From assembly GCA_002083555.1 (NCBI GenBank), contig MSXN01000009.1:248001-312000 (forward strand): a stretch of 64,000 nt of DNA, written 5' to 3'. The stretch's first letter is position 1. Each line of letters opens with the position of its first letter. A model generated the notes under the pieces. The model was not told the origin of the DNA, did no database searches, and was given only the letters and a program-made list of their open reading frames with translations. The DNA is from Nitrospira sp. ST-bin5. Lineage in GTDB: Bacteria > Nitrospirota > Nitrospiria > Nitrospirales > Nitrospiraceae. Position numbers and translations under genes: made by a program. Shown one piece after another: positions 34,854 through 44,495 of the stretch.

Positions 34854-35789
34854 CTAGCGCAAAAGGGGTTCGCTGGGAGCTGATTGCATCGCCATGGAAG
34901 ATGGGCTGGGAGCGGCAGTGAGGGAATCGGAAAACCGGATGGGATTCTCAGAGGTAGCGAGGGCGAGTGATTTGACGGCCTGACTCAGCAAGGTTTCTCC
35001 TGATGCGCCAGAGGAGCCATACATAGCTCCCCCAATCTGACAGGTCAACAGGACCTCCTGTCCTTCAATCATCAGGGGAAGCGACATCGTGCGATAAATA
35101 TTCTGTGCGAGAGTATCGATCTCCTCCCGTGCGATCACGTTTTCAATCAGGATGGCGAACCGCCGGTCGCCGATCCGGGCGACGGTATGGTTCGAGGGCA
35201 GCGCGCTCTTGATGCGGGCGGCCTGCACGCGCACGATCAACGAGACATTGGGAGTGGTTACGGAGGTCGGAAGCGGACGAAATTGATGAAGATCTGCAAC
35301 GAGGACGCCGATGCTGCGGCCCATGTTCGATGCCCGAGCGAGCCCTTGTTCGAGCAGCACGGTGAAGAGGCGCAACGTAGGCAGGCCTGTCACGTGGTCG
35401 TATGCCGCCAAACTGTCTTCACGGGGCTGGAATTTGGTTCGCCGGCCAAACGGCCAATACCATATTCCGGCAAGGCTGAGGCTGATGCTTACGAACAGTC
35501 CTATTCCGCCAACAAGCAATTCGGGAGCGAGGAGGGACGCACCGCCCAGAGGGCTGCCGATGCTCGGGCCGGAAGGGGTTCTTCCCGGTAAGTTCATGAG
35601 CCATTGGGCTGCCACTAGGCCGGTCGTGAGGGCCAGCGCAAAGCAACTGATGGCCTTCGAGCGAGACGACACGCTGCCTCTTGAGCGAGAACGACCCAGG
35701 CGGGAGAGCCCCAGGGTGAACGGCCCACGGTATCCGACAGGAGACGTGAGGATCGTTGAGCTGGTTGATGTAGGCTGTTCTCTATCCAT
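34854..35789 (-). CDS. Membrane protein with degenerate GGDEF domain
   Basis: Two membrane segments lie at residues ~47-67 and ~91-111. A GGDEF-like domain follows from residue ~125: YDHVTGLPTLRLFTVLLEQ is the usual DxLTGLPNR start. The signature GGDEF is replaced by IGDRRF (~206-211), and the metal-binding aspartate region reads VLVADLHQF. It is therefore probably not a diguanylate cyclase. It lies downstream of fliA and has no clear ribosome binding site. It may sense a signal or bind nucleotide at the flagellar pole; its role is unknown. Confidence 0.7.
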   Translation of the reverse strand: MDREQPTSTSSTILTSPVGYRGPFTLGLSRLGRSRSRGSVSSRSKAISCFALALTTGLVAAQWLMNLPGRTPSGPSIGSPLGGASLLAPELLVGGIGLFVSISLSLAGIWYWPFGRRTKFQPREDSLAAYDHVTGLPTLRLFTVLLEQGLARASNMGRSIGVLVADLHQFRPLPTSVTTPNVSLIVRVQAARIKSALPSNHTVARIGDRRFAILIENVIAREEIDTLAQNIYRTMSLPLMIEGQEVLLTCQIGGAMYGSSGASGETLLSQAVKSLALATSENPIRFSDSLTAAPSPSSMAMQSAPSEPLLR

Positions 35790-35960
35790 GAATGAGAGGC
35801 GGAGACATCCTTCTAAGTGATGCCTCTGTCTCGGCTATTCAGAGAGAGAACTGAAGCCCTTCTAGGGGAAGGATGCGATCCGGCACCAACCGTCACGAAC
35901 AATCACGGGAAGGGCTGCCTCTAGACAAGCGAGTCGCACCGCTGCGGTTTCTGTCTGGCC

Positions 35961-36710
35961 CTACCCGTCGGCATGAAGAAAGGCTTTCAGCCGGAGGATG
36001 GCCTTGGTGTGAATCTGGCACACACGGGACTCCGTGACTTTCAACAGCTCGCCGATTTCCTTCATCGTCAGTTCTTCATAATAGTAGAGGGTCAGGACCA
36101 GCCGTTCCTTTTCAGGCAACCCTTGAATGGCTTCGCCGATCGCTTCGCGCTCTCGCTCGTTCACTAACGTGGACAAAGGATCCGGGTGATGCGTATCGGC
36201 GAGCATCTTGACGACTTTGTGTCCATCCGGCTCTTGAAGTCCCAAGTCGTCGATACTGATCATCACGGCCCCTCGGGCTCGCGAGATAAAGTCGTCGAGT
36301 TCCTCCAGGGGCATCTTGAGTTCGGACGCCACTTCTTCATCCAACGGAGGACGTCCCAGTCGATTCAACAACGTGATATGGGTCTTTTGCAGGAGGCCGA
36401 TGCGTTCGTGCACGGAGCGTGGAATCCAATCCATCGAGCGGATCTCGTCCAACATGGCGCCACGAATCCGGAACTCCGCATAGGTCTTGAATTTGGCTTC
36501 TCGATTGGGGTCGTATTTCTCCATCGCATCCATCAGGCCGATGGTCCCGACGGAGATCAAATCCTCGGCATCCAGGTACGCGGGCAATCGGAAGGCCAGG
36601 CGATGGGCCATCGCCCGAATCACATGCGCAAATTCTTTGATCAGTTGCTCCCGATGAGCATCGCCGCTGGGAATCGCTTGATGAACACGATGAACTGCCG
36701 TTTTGCTCAT
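35961..36710 (-). CDS. fliA: Flagellar sigma factor FliA (sigma-28)
   Basis: This is a group 3 sigma-70 family protein of 249 aa. Region 2 contains DLISVGTIGLMDAMEKYDPNREAKFKTYAEFRIRGAMLDEIR, with the key part RIRGAMLDEIRSMDWIPRS. Region 4 has LTLYYYEELTMKEIGELLKVTESRVCQIH. It directs late flagellar genes and is held by FlgM. It is the last gene of the fliL-flhA-fliA unit, 22 bases after flhG, the flhF-flhG-fliA order common in polar flagellates. Confidence 0.96.
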   Translation of the reverse strand: MSKTAVHRVHQAIPSGDAHREQLIKEFAHVIRAMAHRLAFRLPAYLDAEDLISVGTIGLMDAMEKYDPNREAKFKTYAEFRIRGAMLDEIRSMDWIPRSVHERIGLLQKTHITLLNRLGRPPLDEEVASELKMPLEELDDFISRARGAVMISIDDLGLQEPDGHKVVKMLADTHHPDPLSTLVNEREREAIGEAIQGLPEKERLVLTLYYYEELTMKEIGELLKVTESRVCQIHTKAILRLKAFLHADG

Positions 36711-36732
36711 AATAAGTAAGCCTTTGACTCCA

Positions 36733-37599
36733 TCACATGACTGCGGTGGTCTGAAGTAAGCGTTGCCACAACAGCTGCACAGCGCTCTTAGGAAAATTCG
36801 GCTTGGGCCACTGCAAAACTTGCCCAGCGAGCCGCGTCAGCGCCTGGGCCGCCGGCGAGCCTGGAAACAGCTCCAGCAGCGCCTTTTGCTGCTTCACAGC
36901 GAGCGGAACATAATCATCCTGAGGGATATAGCCGACATATTCGAGGACAACATGCAGGAACCGGTCCGCTGCGGTGTCGAGTTTTCTGAACACTTCTGCC
37001 GCTTCTCTCGGGCTCTTTGCCATGTTGACCAACACCTTAAAGCGACGTTCCCGATATTGTCTGGTCAAGACCTTGATCAGGGCGTAGGCATCTGTGAGGG
37101 AGGTGGGTTCGGGAGACACGACGACAATGGTATCCTGAGCTGCGGAGGCAAAGAAGGTGACATTCGGCGAGATCCCCGCCCCGGTATCGATCAGCAGAAC
37201 GTCGACGTTCCGAGAGACCGCCTCCAATTGCTCCATGAGCAACATTTGCTGTGATTCACTCAATGCCGTCAGCTGAGGCACCCCGGAGCTGGCGGGCAAC
37301 ACCCGGATTCCACCGGGACCGTCGACAATCACGTCATCCAAGCAGTGAGTCCCGGCCAGCACATGCTCGATCGTATGCTCAGGAACCAAACCCAGCAGCA
37401 CATCCAGATTGCCCAATCCAAGGTCGGCATCCAAGACCAGGACGCGCTTTCCTGCTTTACTCAGGCCCATCGCCATATTAGCTACGATATTGGTCTTTCC
37501 CACGCCGCCTTTGCCGCTGGCCACGGCGATGACGTGCGTCAGCGACGAGGCTCGCTCCGACACGTCCCCTGCCGTTGGTGTATACGATCCGCTCTGCAT
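36733..37599 (-). CDS. flhG: MinD-like ATPase FlhG (FleN)
   Basis: The protein has the deviant Walker A motif ASGKGGVGKTNIVANMA, then VLVLDADLGLGNLDVLLG and LLIDTGAGISPNVTFF, all standard for FlhG/FleN. It has 288 aa. FlhG limits flagellar number and works with FlhF; in Pseudomonas it also antagonises FleQ, whose homologue is at the right edge. The amphipathic C-terminal helix is LLWQRLLQTTAV. GGAGGAG lies 5 bases upstream. Confidence 0.94.
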   Translation of the reverse strand: MQSGSYTPTAGDVSERASSLTHVIAVASGKGGVGKTNIVANMAMGLSKAGKRVLVLDADLGLGNLDVLLGLVPEHTIEHVLAGTHCLDDVIVDGPGGIRVLPASSGVPQLTALSESQQMLLMEQLEAVSRNVDVLLIDTGAGISPNVTFFASAAQDTIVVVSPEPTSLTDAYALIKVLTRQYRERRFKVLVNMAKSPREAAEVFRKLDTAADRFLHVVLEYVGYIPQDDYVPLAVKQQKALLELFPGSPAAQALTRLAGQVLQWPKPNFPKSAVQLLWQRLLQTTAVM

Positions 37600-37610
37600 A
37601 GTCTCTCCTC

Positions 37611-39017
37611 CTACCGCGTAACAGTGTTCATGGTAACTTCGTGTGCGCTGCGTGACCGTGACCGCTCCGCCGAAGCCTGAGATTCCAGCGACGATCGGAA
37701 CGGAACGGTGTAGCGACGGCTGACAAGAAGCTCGGCCAGCCGTTGCGGCGTCGCGACTTCAAGGTCTTCTGGAACCCGCTGACCGGCGCTCCAATAGGAC
37801 AGTGGAATGCCTGATTGGTGACTCAATTCGTACAGGGCTCCGAAGGAGTCCGTCTCATCGAGCTTGCTAAACAGGAGTCGCAAGAGCGGGAGCGCATGGA
37901 TCTGCGCCACCTGACGTTGCAAGTCCTGCTCACGTGTCGAGGCCGAGACCACAACGTGCGTCTGCACTTCCGGTTCGGCTTTGAGGAGCTGGTGCAGGCT
38001 ATGCACCAAGGCAAGATCCTTCTCGCCGAAACCGGCCGTATCGATCAGGATCAGATCGGCATCGGCATGCTTGAGGACATAGACCGCAGCCTGCTTCGCA
38101 GACATCGCCGATTCGCAGGGAATACCCAACACATCGGCATACATCCGGAGTTGCTCGACTGAAGCCAATCGATAGGTGTCCAGCGAGACAATGGCGACGG
38201 ACTTCTTTTCTTCCAACTGATAGTGAGTTGCCAGCTTGGTGATCGCGGCCGTCTTGCCGGCCCCGTTTGTTCCGATCATCATGGCGATCGTCCGATCCCC
38301 TTGACCGGAAAGCAGTGATCCGCTCACGCGCATGTCTTGCGCCAGGCACTTCGCCAACGCATTCTGGAGGTCATGCGGCTCCGTCGAGTTGCGACGAGCC
38401 AGCTCTACGCTCAACGACCGTCCAATTCTGTCGGCGCTCGACGGGCGGAGCCCTTGTGCCACAAGATTGCGGCATAACGACGCGATGGCCGGCTCCGCAT
38501 GTTGACTCAACGATTGTGAGGCCGCCGGCAAGGACGCGCCGATCTCCCGGCTCAGCTCGCGCAATTCTTTACGCAGGTCTTGCAACCGGCTCTGTTTGAT
38601 ATCCGAGGAACGCGGCGCAGCCGGGCGTGTCTGCCGAGGCGCAGGCGTAGTCACCGGAGGCTGATTCATGCCATAGACATGAGATGCTGAGGCTGGTTGC
38701 GCCAACATTCCCTGCAGGGTGTCACGAAAGACTTCCGGCCCGACCGGCTGGGTCCATGTATTGGCCGAAGATGACGCCTGCGAAGCTTTCCGTGACTCGC
38801 TCGGGGGCGACGTGTCCTGCGACGGCTTGATCGGAGGCAACGGATCGTATTCGGCCGCTGCCATGACCTCCAAGACCGGCTTATTGAAATAACTCATCAA
38901 CCGGCCGCCTTGATGCACTTCCTTGGATGAAAGAATGACGGCATCCGGCCCCAGCTCTTCCTTGATCGCTCGAATCGCATCCTGCATGGTCAAGGCATGA
39001 AACGTCTTAACTTTCAT
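37611..39017 (-). CDS. flhF: SRP-type GTPase FlhF
   Basis: The N terminus MKVKTFHALTMQDAIRAIKEELGPDAVILSSKEV is the FlhF B domain; a linker of about 100 residues follows. The NG domain has the P-loop MMIGTNGAGKTAAITKLA (GTNGAGKT where GPTGVGKT is usual), VSLDTYRLASVEQLRMYA, ILIDTAGFGEKD and SKLDETDSFG. It marks the cell pole for flagellar assembly. It stands between flhA and flhG as expected. Confidence 0.94.
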   Translation of the reverse strand: MKVKTFHALTMQDAIRAIKEELGPDAVILSSKEVHQGGRLMSYFNKPVLEVMAAAEYDPLPPIKPSQDTSPPSESRKASQASSSANTWTQPVGPEVFRDTLQGMLAQPASASHVYGMNQPPVTTPAPRQTRPAAPRSSDIKQSRLQDLRKELRELSREIGASLPAASQSLSQHAEPAIASLCRNLVAQGLRPSSADRIGRSLSVELARRNSTEPHDLQNALAKCLAQDMRVSGSLLSGQGDRTIAMMIGTNGAGKTAAITKLATHYQLEEKKSVAIVSLDTYRLASVEQLRMYADVLGIPCESAMSAKQAAVYVLKHADADLILIDTAGFGEKDLALVHSLHQLLKAEPEVQTHVVVSASTREQDLQRQVAQIHALPLLRLLFSKLDETDSFGALYELSHQSGIPLSYWSAGQRVPEDLEVATPQRLAELLVSRRYTVPFRSSLESQASAERSRSRSAHEVTMNTVTR

Positions 39018-39025
39018 GATTCACC

Positions 39026-41128
39026 TCACGACGGTTGTGGGAGCTCTGAGTCAAGTCGGATGGTATCCAGTGACTGCAAGCGCACCATGGCATCGATTTC
39101 ATTCAGTCCGATCACCGGAACAGAGTGCAAGAGCCGGTCCGTCAGTCTCCGCAAGTGCCGTCGCACGGCCGGAGAACAGAGCAGAATCGGCTGCTGGCCG
39201 CGCGCAGCCACGCGTTCCGCTGATTGCTTGAGCGCCGTCAGAAGTTTGTGCGACAGCGCGGGATCCAGATTCAGCATGGCACCCTGCGGCAATATTGACG
39301 CTTGCTCGGCGAGCGTCCGATCCAGCCGCGGGTCAAGTGTGATGACCGGGAGCGATCCATCCGGTGCCTGGTACTGCTTCGTAATGGTCCGGGCCAGCGA
39401 TTGGCGGGCCATTTCCGTCAACAGTTCGGCATCTTTGGTCGTCATCGCATGATCGGCGATGGCCTCCAGGATGGACCGAATATCCCTGATGGGAATCCCC
39501 TCCTTGAGCAGATTGCCCAAGATCCGGACCACCGTACCCAGGGAGACCATGGTCGGAATGAGTTCTTCCACCAGCTTGGGATGTGTCCTGCCGACTTCGT
39601 CGAGCAAGGCTTGGGCTTCCTGCCGGCCCAACAGTTCATGACCGTGACGTTTGATGATTTCGGAAAGATGCGTGGTGATGGCCGAGCTGGCATCGACGAC
39701 GGTATAGCCGGCCATCTGGGCCTGCTCGCGCTGGTCCTCGACGACCCACAATGCAGGCAAACCGAAGGCCGGTTCCTTGGTGGGAATGCCTTGGACCATC
39801 CCACGTTGCGCCGTGCCGGGATCGATCGCCAGCACATGGCCCGGAAGCACTTCAGCTTTGGCGACTTCGACGCCCTTGAGCATGATCGCGTATTCATTTG
39901 GGCGCAGCTGCAAATTGTCCCGGATATGAATAGGAGGGACGACAAATCCCATGGATTCGGCAAACTGCCGCCGGAGACCCTTGATGCGCTCCAGGAGCGT
40001 ATTGCCCTGCGTGCCTTCAACGAGGTTGATCAGGCCGTACCCCACTTGCACTTCCATCAGATCGAGCGGCGCGATGTGGGCGACCGGTTCTTCAACCTTT
40101 GCGGTTACGGGCGGAGGAGCCTGAGTCTCCGGCATCTGCTCCCGTTGATAGAGATGATAGGCGATCCAGCACACGCCGGCTCCGAGGACCAGGAAGGCCA
40201 GATGCGGCAGCCCCGGCACCAGGCCGAGGGCCAGCAGGATTCCTCCGGCCGTTCCCACGGCTCGATGTGAATTAAGGAGTTGGTCCGTCATTTCCGCACC
40301 GAGATCGTTTTCTGAGGCCGCGCGCGTCACGATCATACCGGTGGCGGTAGAGACGATGAGGGCCGGAATTTGAGCGACCAGGCCTTCGCCGACAGTCAAG
40401 AGCGTGTACGTTTGCGCCGCCAGGCCTGGGCTCATGCCCTGCTGTAGAATGCCGATGGTCAGCCCGCCGACGATATTCACCACCACAATGATGACGGCCG
40501 CGACCGCGTCCCCTCGCACAAACTTGCTGGCACCGTCCATCGCTCCATAGAAGTCGGCCTCTTCCGCGATATCCTTCCGCCGCCGTCTGGCTTCATCTTC
40601 CTTAATGAGGCCGGCGTTCAAGTCGGCGTCGATGGCCATCTGCTTGCCCGGCATGGCATCCAACGTGAAGCGGGCAGCAACTTCAGCGACGCGGCCGGCG
40701 CCCTTGGTGACGACGACGAAATTAATGATCACCAGGATGGCAAAGACCACGAGACCAACAGTGTAATTTCCGCCGACGACAAAGGTGCCGAACGTGCGGA
40801 TGACTTCCCCTGCCGCTGCCGCCCCCTCATTGCCATGCAACAGAATCAGACGGGTTGACGCAATATTCAGGGACAGCCGGAGGAGCGTGACCATCAGAAG
40901 AATCGAAGGGAATACCGAAAAGTCCATCGGCCGGCGGACCTGTAGTCCCACCAGCAAAATGATGATGGAAATCGTGATGTCGAAGCTGAGCAACAGGTCC
41001 AAGAGAAACCGCGGAAGCGGTAACAGCATGACCATGAGCACGCCGACGACACCCACGGACATGACGATGTCGGGATGCTTGAGGAGTGGTGGATGCTCGA
41101 CTGGACGCACAGTTGTCGTGGATGCCAT
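39026..41128 (-). CDS. flhA: Flagellar export gate protein FlhA
   Basis: At 700 aa this is a full FlhA. Its N-terminal half has eight or so membrane segments with PMDFSVFPSILLMVTLLRLSLNIASTRLIL and the FHIPEP-region sequence MDGASKFVRGDAVAAVIIVVVNIVGG. The C-terminal cytoplasmic domain, with MEVQVGYGLINLV and VGRTHPKLVEELIPTMVSLGTVVRILGNLLKEGIPIRD, receives export substrates. It starts 15 bases after flhB. Confidence 0.97.
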   Translation of the reverse strand: MASTTTVRPVEHPPLLKHPDIVMSVGVVGVLMVMLLPLPRFLLDLLLSFDITISIIILLVGLQVRRPMDFSVFPSILLMVTLLRLSLNIASTRLILLHGNEGAAAAGEVIRTFGTFVVGGNYTVGLVVFAILVIINFVVVTKGAGRVAEVAARFTLDAMPGKQMAIDADLNAGLIKEDEARRRRKDIAEEADFYGAMDGASKFVRGDAVAAVIIVVVNIVGGLTIGILQQGMSPGLAAQTYTLLTVGEGLVAQIPALIVSTATGMIVTRAASENDLGAEMTDQLLNSHRAVGTAGGILLALGLVPGLPHLAFLVLGAGVCWIAYHLYQREQMPETQAPPPVTAKVEEPVAHIAPLDLMEVQVGYGLINLVEGTQGNTLLERIKGLRRQFAESMGFVVPPIHIRDNLQLRPNEYAIMLKGVEVAKAEVLPGHVLAIDPGTAQRGMVQGIPTKEPAFGLPALWVVEDQREQAQMAGYTVVDASSAITTHLSEIIKRHGHELLGRQEAQALLDEVGRTHPKLVEELIPTMVSLGTVVRILGNLLKEGIPIRDIRSILEAIADHAMTTKDAELLTEMARQSLARTITKQYQAPDGSLPVITLDPRLDRTLAEQASILPQGAMLNLDPALSHKLLTALKQSAERVAARGQQPILLCSPAVRRHLRRLTDRLLHSVPVIGLNEIDAMVRLQSLDTIRLDSELPQPS

Positions 41129-41143
41129 GTAATACAGCCCTTC

Positions 41144-42238
41144 TTATAACTGTCCGGGGTTGACTCCCCTGGCCCGGTACACAAACGCCAGGATTTCCGC
41201 TACGGCGCGATAGAGGTTCGACGGGATTTCTTTCCCGATATCGACCAGCCGATACAGCGTTCTCGCCACCAGCTTATTTTCGACCACCGCCACTCCATGA
41301 TGACGAGCCAGCTCGCGAATACGTTCCGCGATAAAGCCGGCTCCCTTGGCCACCACGAACGGAGCGGCCTTCTGGGTGGCGTCATACTTCAACGCCACCG
41401 CCAGGTGCGTGGGGTTGGTCACCACGACATCGGCGGTCTTCACTGCTGCCATCATGCGTTTTTTGGCAAGATCGCGTTGTGCAGATCGGATACGGCCACG
41501 GACTAACGGATCACCTTCCGATGCCTTGTGCTCTTCCTTCACTTCTTCTTTGGTCATGCGCAGGTCACGGGACCACTCAAATCGTTGGTATATGTAGTCC
41601 ACGGCGGCGAGGACGGCCAATGCGCCCACGACACCTGTCGCCACTTTTAGCGTGAGGTGCCCGGCCATTTCGATCGAAGCCGGTAGATCGTAGTCCATGA
41701 GTCCCGGCACCATGAGCAGATCGTGACGTGCAGTAAACAGCGCGACCATCATGATGATGGCAATTTTCACGAGGCCCTTGATGAGCTCCATCACCGACCT
41801 GGTGGAAAACAATTTGCCCAACCCCTTGATCGGATTGAGCTTCCCGAAATTCGGCTGCAGCGCGTTCGGCCGCCACATAAATCCTGTTTGCGCCAGTGAT
41901 GCGCCGGTCCCCATGAACAGAACGACGCAGAGAATGGGTAAAATCAGAATTATCGTGGTCACACTGATCTGCACGACAATGGTATGGATATGTTCTACCG
42001 TCAGCGCTTTCCAGAACGTTTCATCGAACGACAACGACAGCCCGCGCCGCGTCACGTCGGTCAGTTGGCGCAGTCCGATCGGCACACCGATCGCCAGAAA
42101 TCCAACCCCTCCTATAAGGACCGCCGCAGTACCGACATCGCGGCTCATGGCGACCTGTCCATCGGTCCGGGCCTGCGACTTACGTTTCTCAGTCGCCTCT
42201 TCTGTCCGGCTGCTCTTATCTGACTCTGACTCAGCCAC
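41144..42238 (-). CDS. flhB: Flagellar export switch protein FlhB
   Basis: The soluble N-terminal tail (KSSRTEEATEKRKSQARTDGQVAMSRD) is the FlhB signature. Four membrane segments follow. The C-terminal domain carries the self-cleavage site NPTH in VVTNPTHLAVALKYD. The start is GTG with GAGGAG 8 bases upstream, and it overlaps the end of fliR by 8 bases. It switches export from rod/hook to filament type when FliK measures hook length. Confidence 0.96.
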   Translation of the reverse strand: MAESESDKSSRTEEATEKRKSQARTDGQVAMSRDVGTAAVLIGGVGFLAIGVPIGLRQLTDVTRRGLSLSFDETFWKALTVEHIHTIVVQISVTTIILILPILCVVLFMGTGASLAQTGFMWRPNALQPNFGKLNPIKGLGKLFSTRSVMELIKGLVKIAIIMMVALFTARHDLLMVPGLMDYDLPASIEMAGHLTLKVATGVVGALAVLAAVDYIYQRFEWSRDLRMTKEEVKEEHKASEGDPLVRGRIRSAQRDLAKKRMMAAVKTADVVVTNPTHLAVALKYDATQKAAPFVVAKGAGFIAERIRELARHHGVAVVENKLVARTLYRLVDIGKEIPSNLYRAVAEILAFVYRARGVNPGQL

Positions 42239-43019
42239 GTCCGAGACTCCTCAGTAAAGCTTCAATCGTGAGCTGGAGCTGTTCGAACTCCGACCCGATT
42301 AAGCTGACAGTAAAGGGCATTCCGAGACTGAGGACGAGCAATCCCCCGGCAATCGTAATGGGGAAGCTTAAGACAAAGACCTGGACTTGCGGAACAGCGC
42401 GCCCGAGCAAGGCCATAAGGACATTGATGAGCAAAATAGTAATCAGCACCGGTGCAGCCAATTTCATGCCGATCGTAAACATTCGCTGTGACAGCAGGAG
42501 AATCTCTTCTCCGAGATGCGAGGAGAGATGGGCGCCGAAAGCCGGGATCGCCTCATAGCTGTGGATGATGGTTGCCATGGCGAATAGGTGCGCATTCAAT
42601 GAGAGGAAGATCAACGAGGCCAACATGGTGAAGAACTGCGCGATCATCGGGGTTTGGTGAGAGGTTGTCGGGTCGAACAGATGGACCGCCCCGAACCCCA
42701 TTTGAATACCCAGCAGCTCGCCGGCCACTTCCAATGCGCCGAACATCAAGCGCACCGCCAGCCCGATGGTAACGCCAATCGCCATCTCGCTGAGCATGCC
42801 ACCGACCAAGAGCACCGGATCCAGCGACACAGTGGGCATCGGGATCGATGGAGCCAGCATCAGGCTCAACGTCAGCACTAAGCCCAGCTTGACCTTGACG
42901 GGAATCGTCCGTCCGCTGAAGACCGGCAGCGCGGCCAGCAACCCCCCAATGCGGGAGATCAGGACAAGAAACGCCTGGAACTGCGGAAGAAGGATGTGGA
43001 TGGTCTGCGTCAGTCCCAT
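42231..43019 (-). CDS. fliR: Flagellar export gate protein FliR
   Basis: Its 262 aa are highly hydrophobic, with about six membrane segments. FliR features are FLVLISRIGGLLAALPVFSGRTIPVKVKLGL, GEMAIGVTIGLAVRLMF in the form EMAIGVTIGLAVRLMFGAL, and a C terminus with GMPFTVSLIGSEF. It belongs to the FliPQR core of the export gate. It lies 6 bases after fliQ. Confidence 0.95.
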   Translation of the reverse strand: MGLTQTIHILLPQFQAFLVLISRIGGLLAALPVFSGRTIPVKVKLGLVLTLSLMLAPSIPMPTVSLDPVLLVGGMLSEMAIGVTIGLAVRLMFGALEVAGELLGIQMGFGAVHLFDPTTSHQTPMIAQFFTMLASLIFLSLNAHLFAMATIIHSYEAIPAFGAHLSSHLGEEILLLSQRMFTIGMKLAAPVLITILLINVLMALLGRAVPQVQVFVLSFPITIAGGLLVLSLGMPFTVSLIGSEFEQLQLTIEALLRSLGRG

Positions 43020-43025
43020 GCCGTC

Positions 43026-43295
43026 CTAGCGAATGTAGTCAGGAATATTGGTCAGGAGATTCGTCATGAAACTTGTCATGATGCCTAACATCCAGGGCAA
43101 AAATACGAGAATGGCGCCGAAGAGCGTTAAGACCTTGGGCACAAAACTCAGGGTCGGCTCATTCAACTGTGTCATCGCTTGAAAGGCGCTCACGGCCAAG
43201 CCCACCAGCAAACTCAACCCCAAGATGGGAGCCGAGACCATGAGGGTCGTTTCCAACGCCTGCCGTCCGAGTTCCGTGACTAATTCCGGTGTCAT
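43026..43295 (-). CDS. fliQ: Flagellar export gate protein FliQ
   Basis: This is an 89-aa protein with two membrane segments. The family signature is LVGLAVSAFQAMTQLNEPTLSFVPKVLT (core: SAFQAxTQxxExTLxFxPK). It belongs to the FliPQR gate and lies 4 bases after fliP. Confidence 0.96.
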   Translation of the reverse strand: MTPELVTELGRQALETTLMVSAPILGLSLLVGLAVSAFQAMTQLNEPTLSFVPKVLTLFGAILVFLPWMLGIMTSFMTNLLTNIPDYIR

Positions 43296-43299
43296 AGGA

Positions 43300-44076
43300 T
43301 TACTGGAAGCTCCTTACCATTGAGCCGACGACGAGATACCATCCGTCGGCAAGGACAAATAGAATCAGTTTGAACGGCAACGAAATGACCGCCGGCGGCA
43401 AGAGCATCATGCCCATCGACATGAGAATGCTGGCCACCACCATGTCCACGATCAGGAATGGGATATAGATCAAGAAACCGATCTGAAAGGAAATACGGAG
43501 CTCACTGAGGATGAAGGCCGGGATGACGACATGCGTCGGTACATCCGCAAGCTTGTCCGGTTTCGGGATCTTGCTGAGGGTAATAAACAGCTCCAGGTCC
43601 TTGTCCCGGAGCTGGCGCAACATGAATCCTCTGACCGGTTCGATACCTTTTTTCCAGGCATCTTCATAGGAGAGCTGTTCGGCCAAGAGCGGTTGCAACG
43701 CCTCGCTGTACACTTGCTGTCCCACAGGGGCCATGATGAACATCGTGAGAAACAAGGCGAGCGCCAGGAGGACTTGATTCGGCGGAACCGACTGCGTGCC
43801 GAGCGCCTGGCGGAGGAACGAGAGGACGATCACGATCCGCGTAAATGACGTGACCATGATAAAGAGGGCCGGCGCCAGCGAGAGCACCGTCATGAGGATC
43901 AGAATCTGAATGACGACGGCCGTCTGCTTGGGCGAATCCGATCCCAGATCAATACTGACCGATGGGCCCGCTGCCCAGACCGGCTCCGCTGCCGCCAGCC
44001 CCAGGCCAAGAAGGATCAGAACTCCCATCAGCATGAGCCTGGTCCACGGCGTTGCCACCTGCGTCAGGCTATACAT
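43300..44076 (-). CDS. fliP: Flagellar export gate protein FliP
   Basis: A signal-like first segment (to about residue 36, ending WAAGPS) is followed by FliP motifs: ALFIMVTSFTRIVIVLSFLRQALGTQSVPPNQVLLALALFLTMFIM and IPAFILSELRISFQIGFLIYIPFLIVDMVVASILMSMGMMMLPP-like sequence. I chose the ATG at 44076 (MYSLTQVATP), with AAGGCGG upstream; the longer frame from 44172 lies inside fliO. It has 258 aa. Confidence 0.95.
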   Translation of the reverse strand: MYSLTQVATPWTRLMLMGVLILLGLGLAAAEPVWAAGPSVSIDLGSDSPKQTAVVIQILILMTVLSLAPALFIMVTSFTRIVIVLSFLRQALGTQSVPPNQVLLALALFLTMFIMAPVGQQVYSEALQPLLAEQLSYEDAWKKGIEPVRGFMLRQLRDKDLELFITLSKIPKPDKLADVPTHVVIPAFILSELRISFQIGFLIYIPFLIVDMVVASILMSMGMMLLPPAVISLPFKLILFVLADGWYLVVGSMVRSFQ

Positions 44077-44476
44077 GCGGTCCGCCTTGCTTTCCCTGCC
44101 CGAATACGTTGGCCACATTCTGCCACCAGTCAGCGGACAGAAGGTTGTGAGGAGAGATCCCGCACGAAGCACCGGTCTGACCGGAGGCTGAGACGAGGGT
44201 CGCCAGATGTTCTGTGGCTTCGATACGACCGAGAGGAATCAACGTTTCTGAGGTCACTCCGACGGCAAAGTATTGTCCGGCAATGGCCACGAGGGCGATC
44301 GATTGTCGCGGAGCCAGGTAACTGTTCGCCACGACCTGGATGAGGGGCGTGCCACCGGGCGTGCCGATGCGTTGCGAGAACACTCGCCGGGCAACCCAGG
44401 CGACGGCTCCCATGAGAAGCAGGACCGCCCCCAACGCCAAGATTGTTCGGCCCATGCTGTCCCACACGTCAACCAC
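44069..44476 (-). CDS. fliO: Flagellar export assembly protein FliO
   Basis: A short protein (135 aa) with one N-terminal membrane segment (TILALGAVLLLMGAVAWVAR). The cytoplasmic FliO domain contains IQVVANSYLAPRQSIALVAIAGQYFAVGVTSETLIPLG. I chose GTG at 44476 because AGGGGAG is 7 bases upstream; GTG at 44515 is an alternative that overlaps fliN by 20 bases. FliO helps assemble FliP. It overlaps the fliP start by 8 bases. Confidence 0.88.
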   Translation of the reverse strand: MVDVWDSMGRTILALGAVLLLMGAVAWVARRVFSQRIGTPGGTPLIQVVANSYLAPRQSIALVAIAGQYFAVGVTSETLIPLGRIEATEHLATLVSASGQTGASCGISPHNLLSADWWQNVANVFGQGKQGGPHV

Positions 44477-44495
44477 CGTATCGCTCCCCTCTGGC

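Noticed and set aside
39302..40270. Plus-strand frame (322 aa) opposite flhA
   Set aside because: It is a shadow of flhA in GC-rich DNA, with His/Asp/Gly-rich composition and no recognisable domain.
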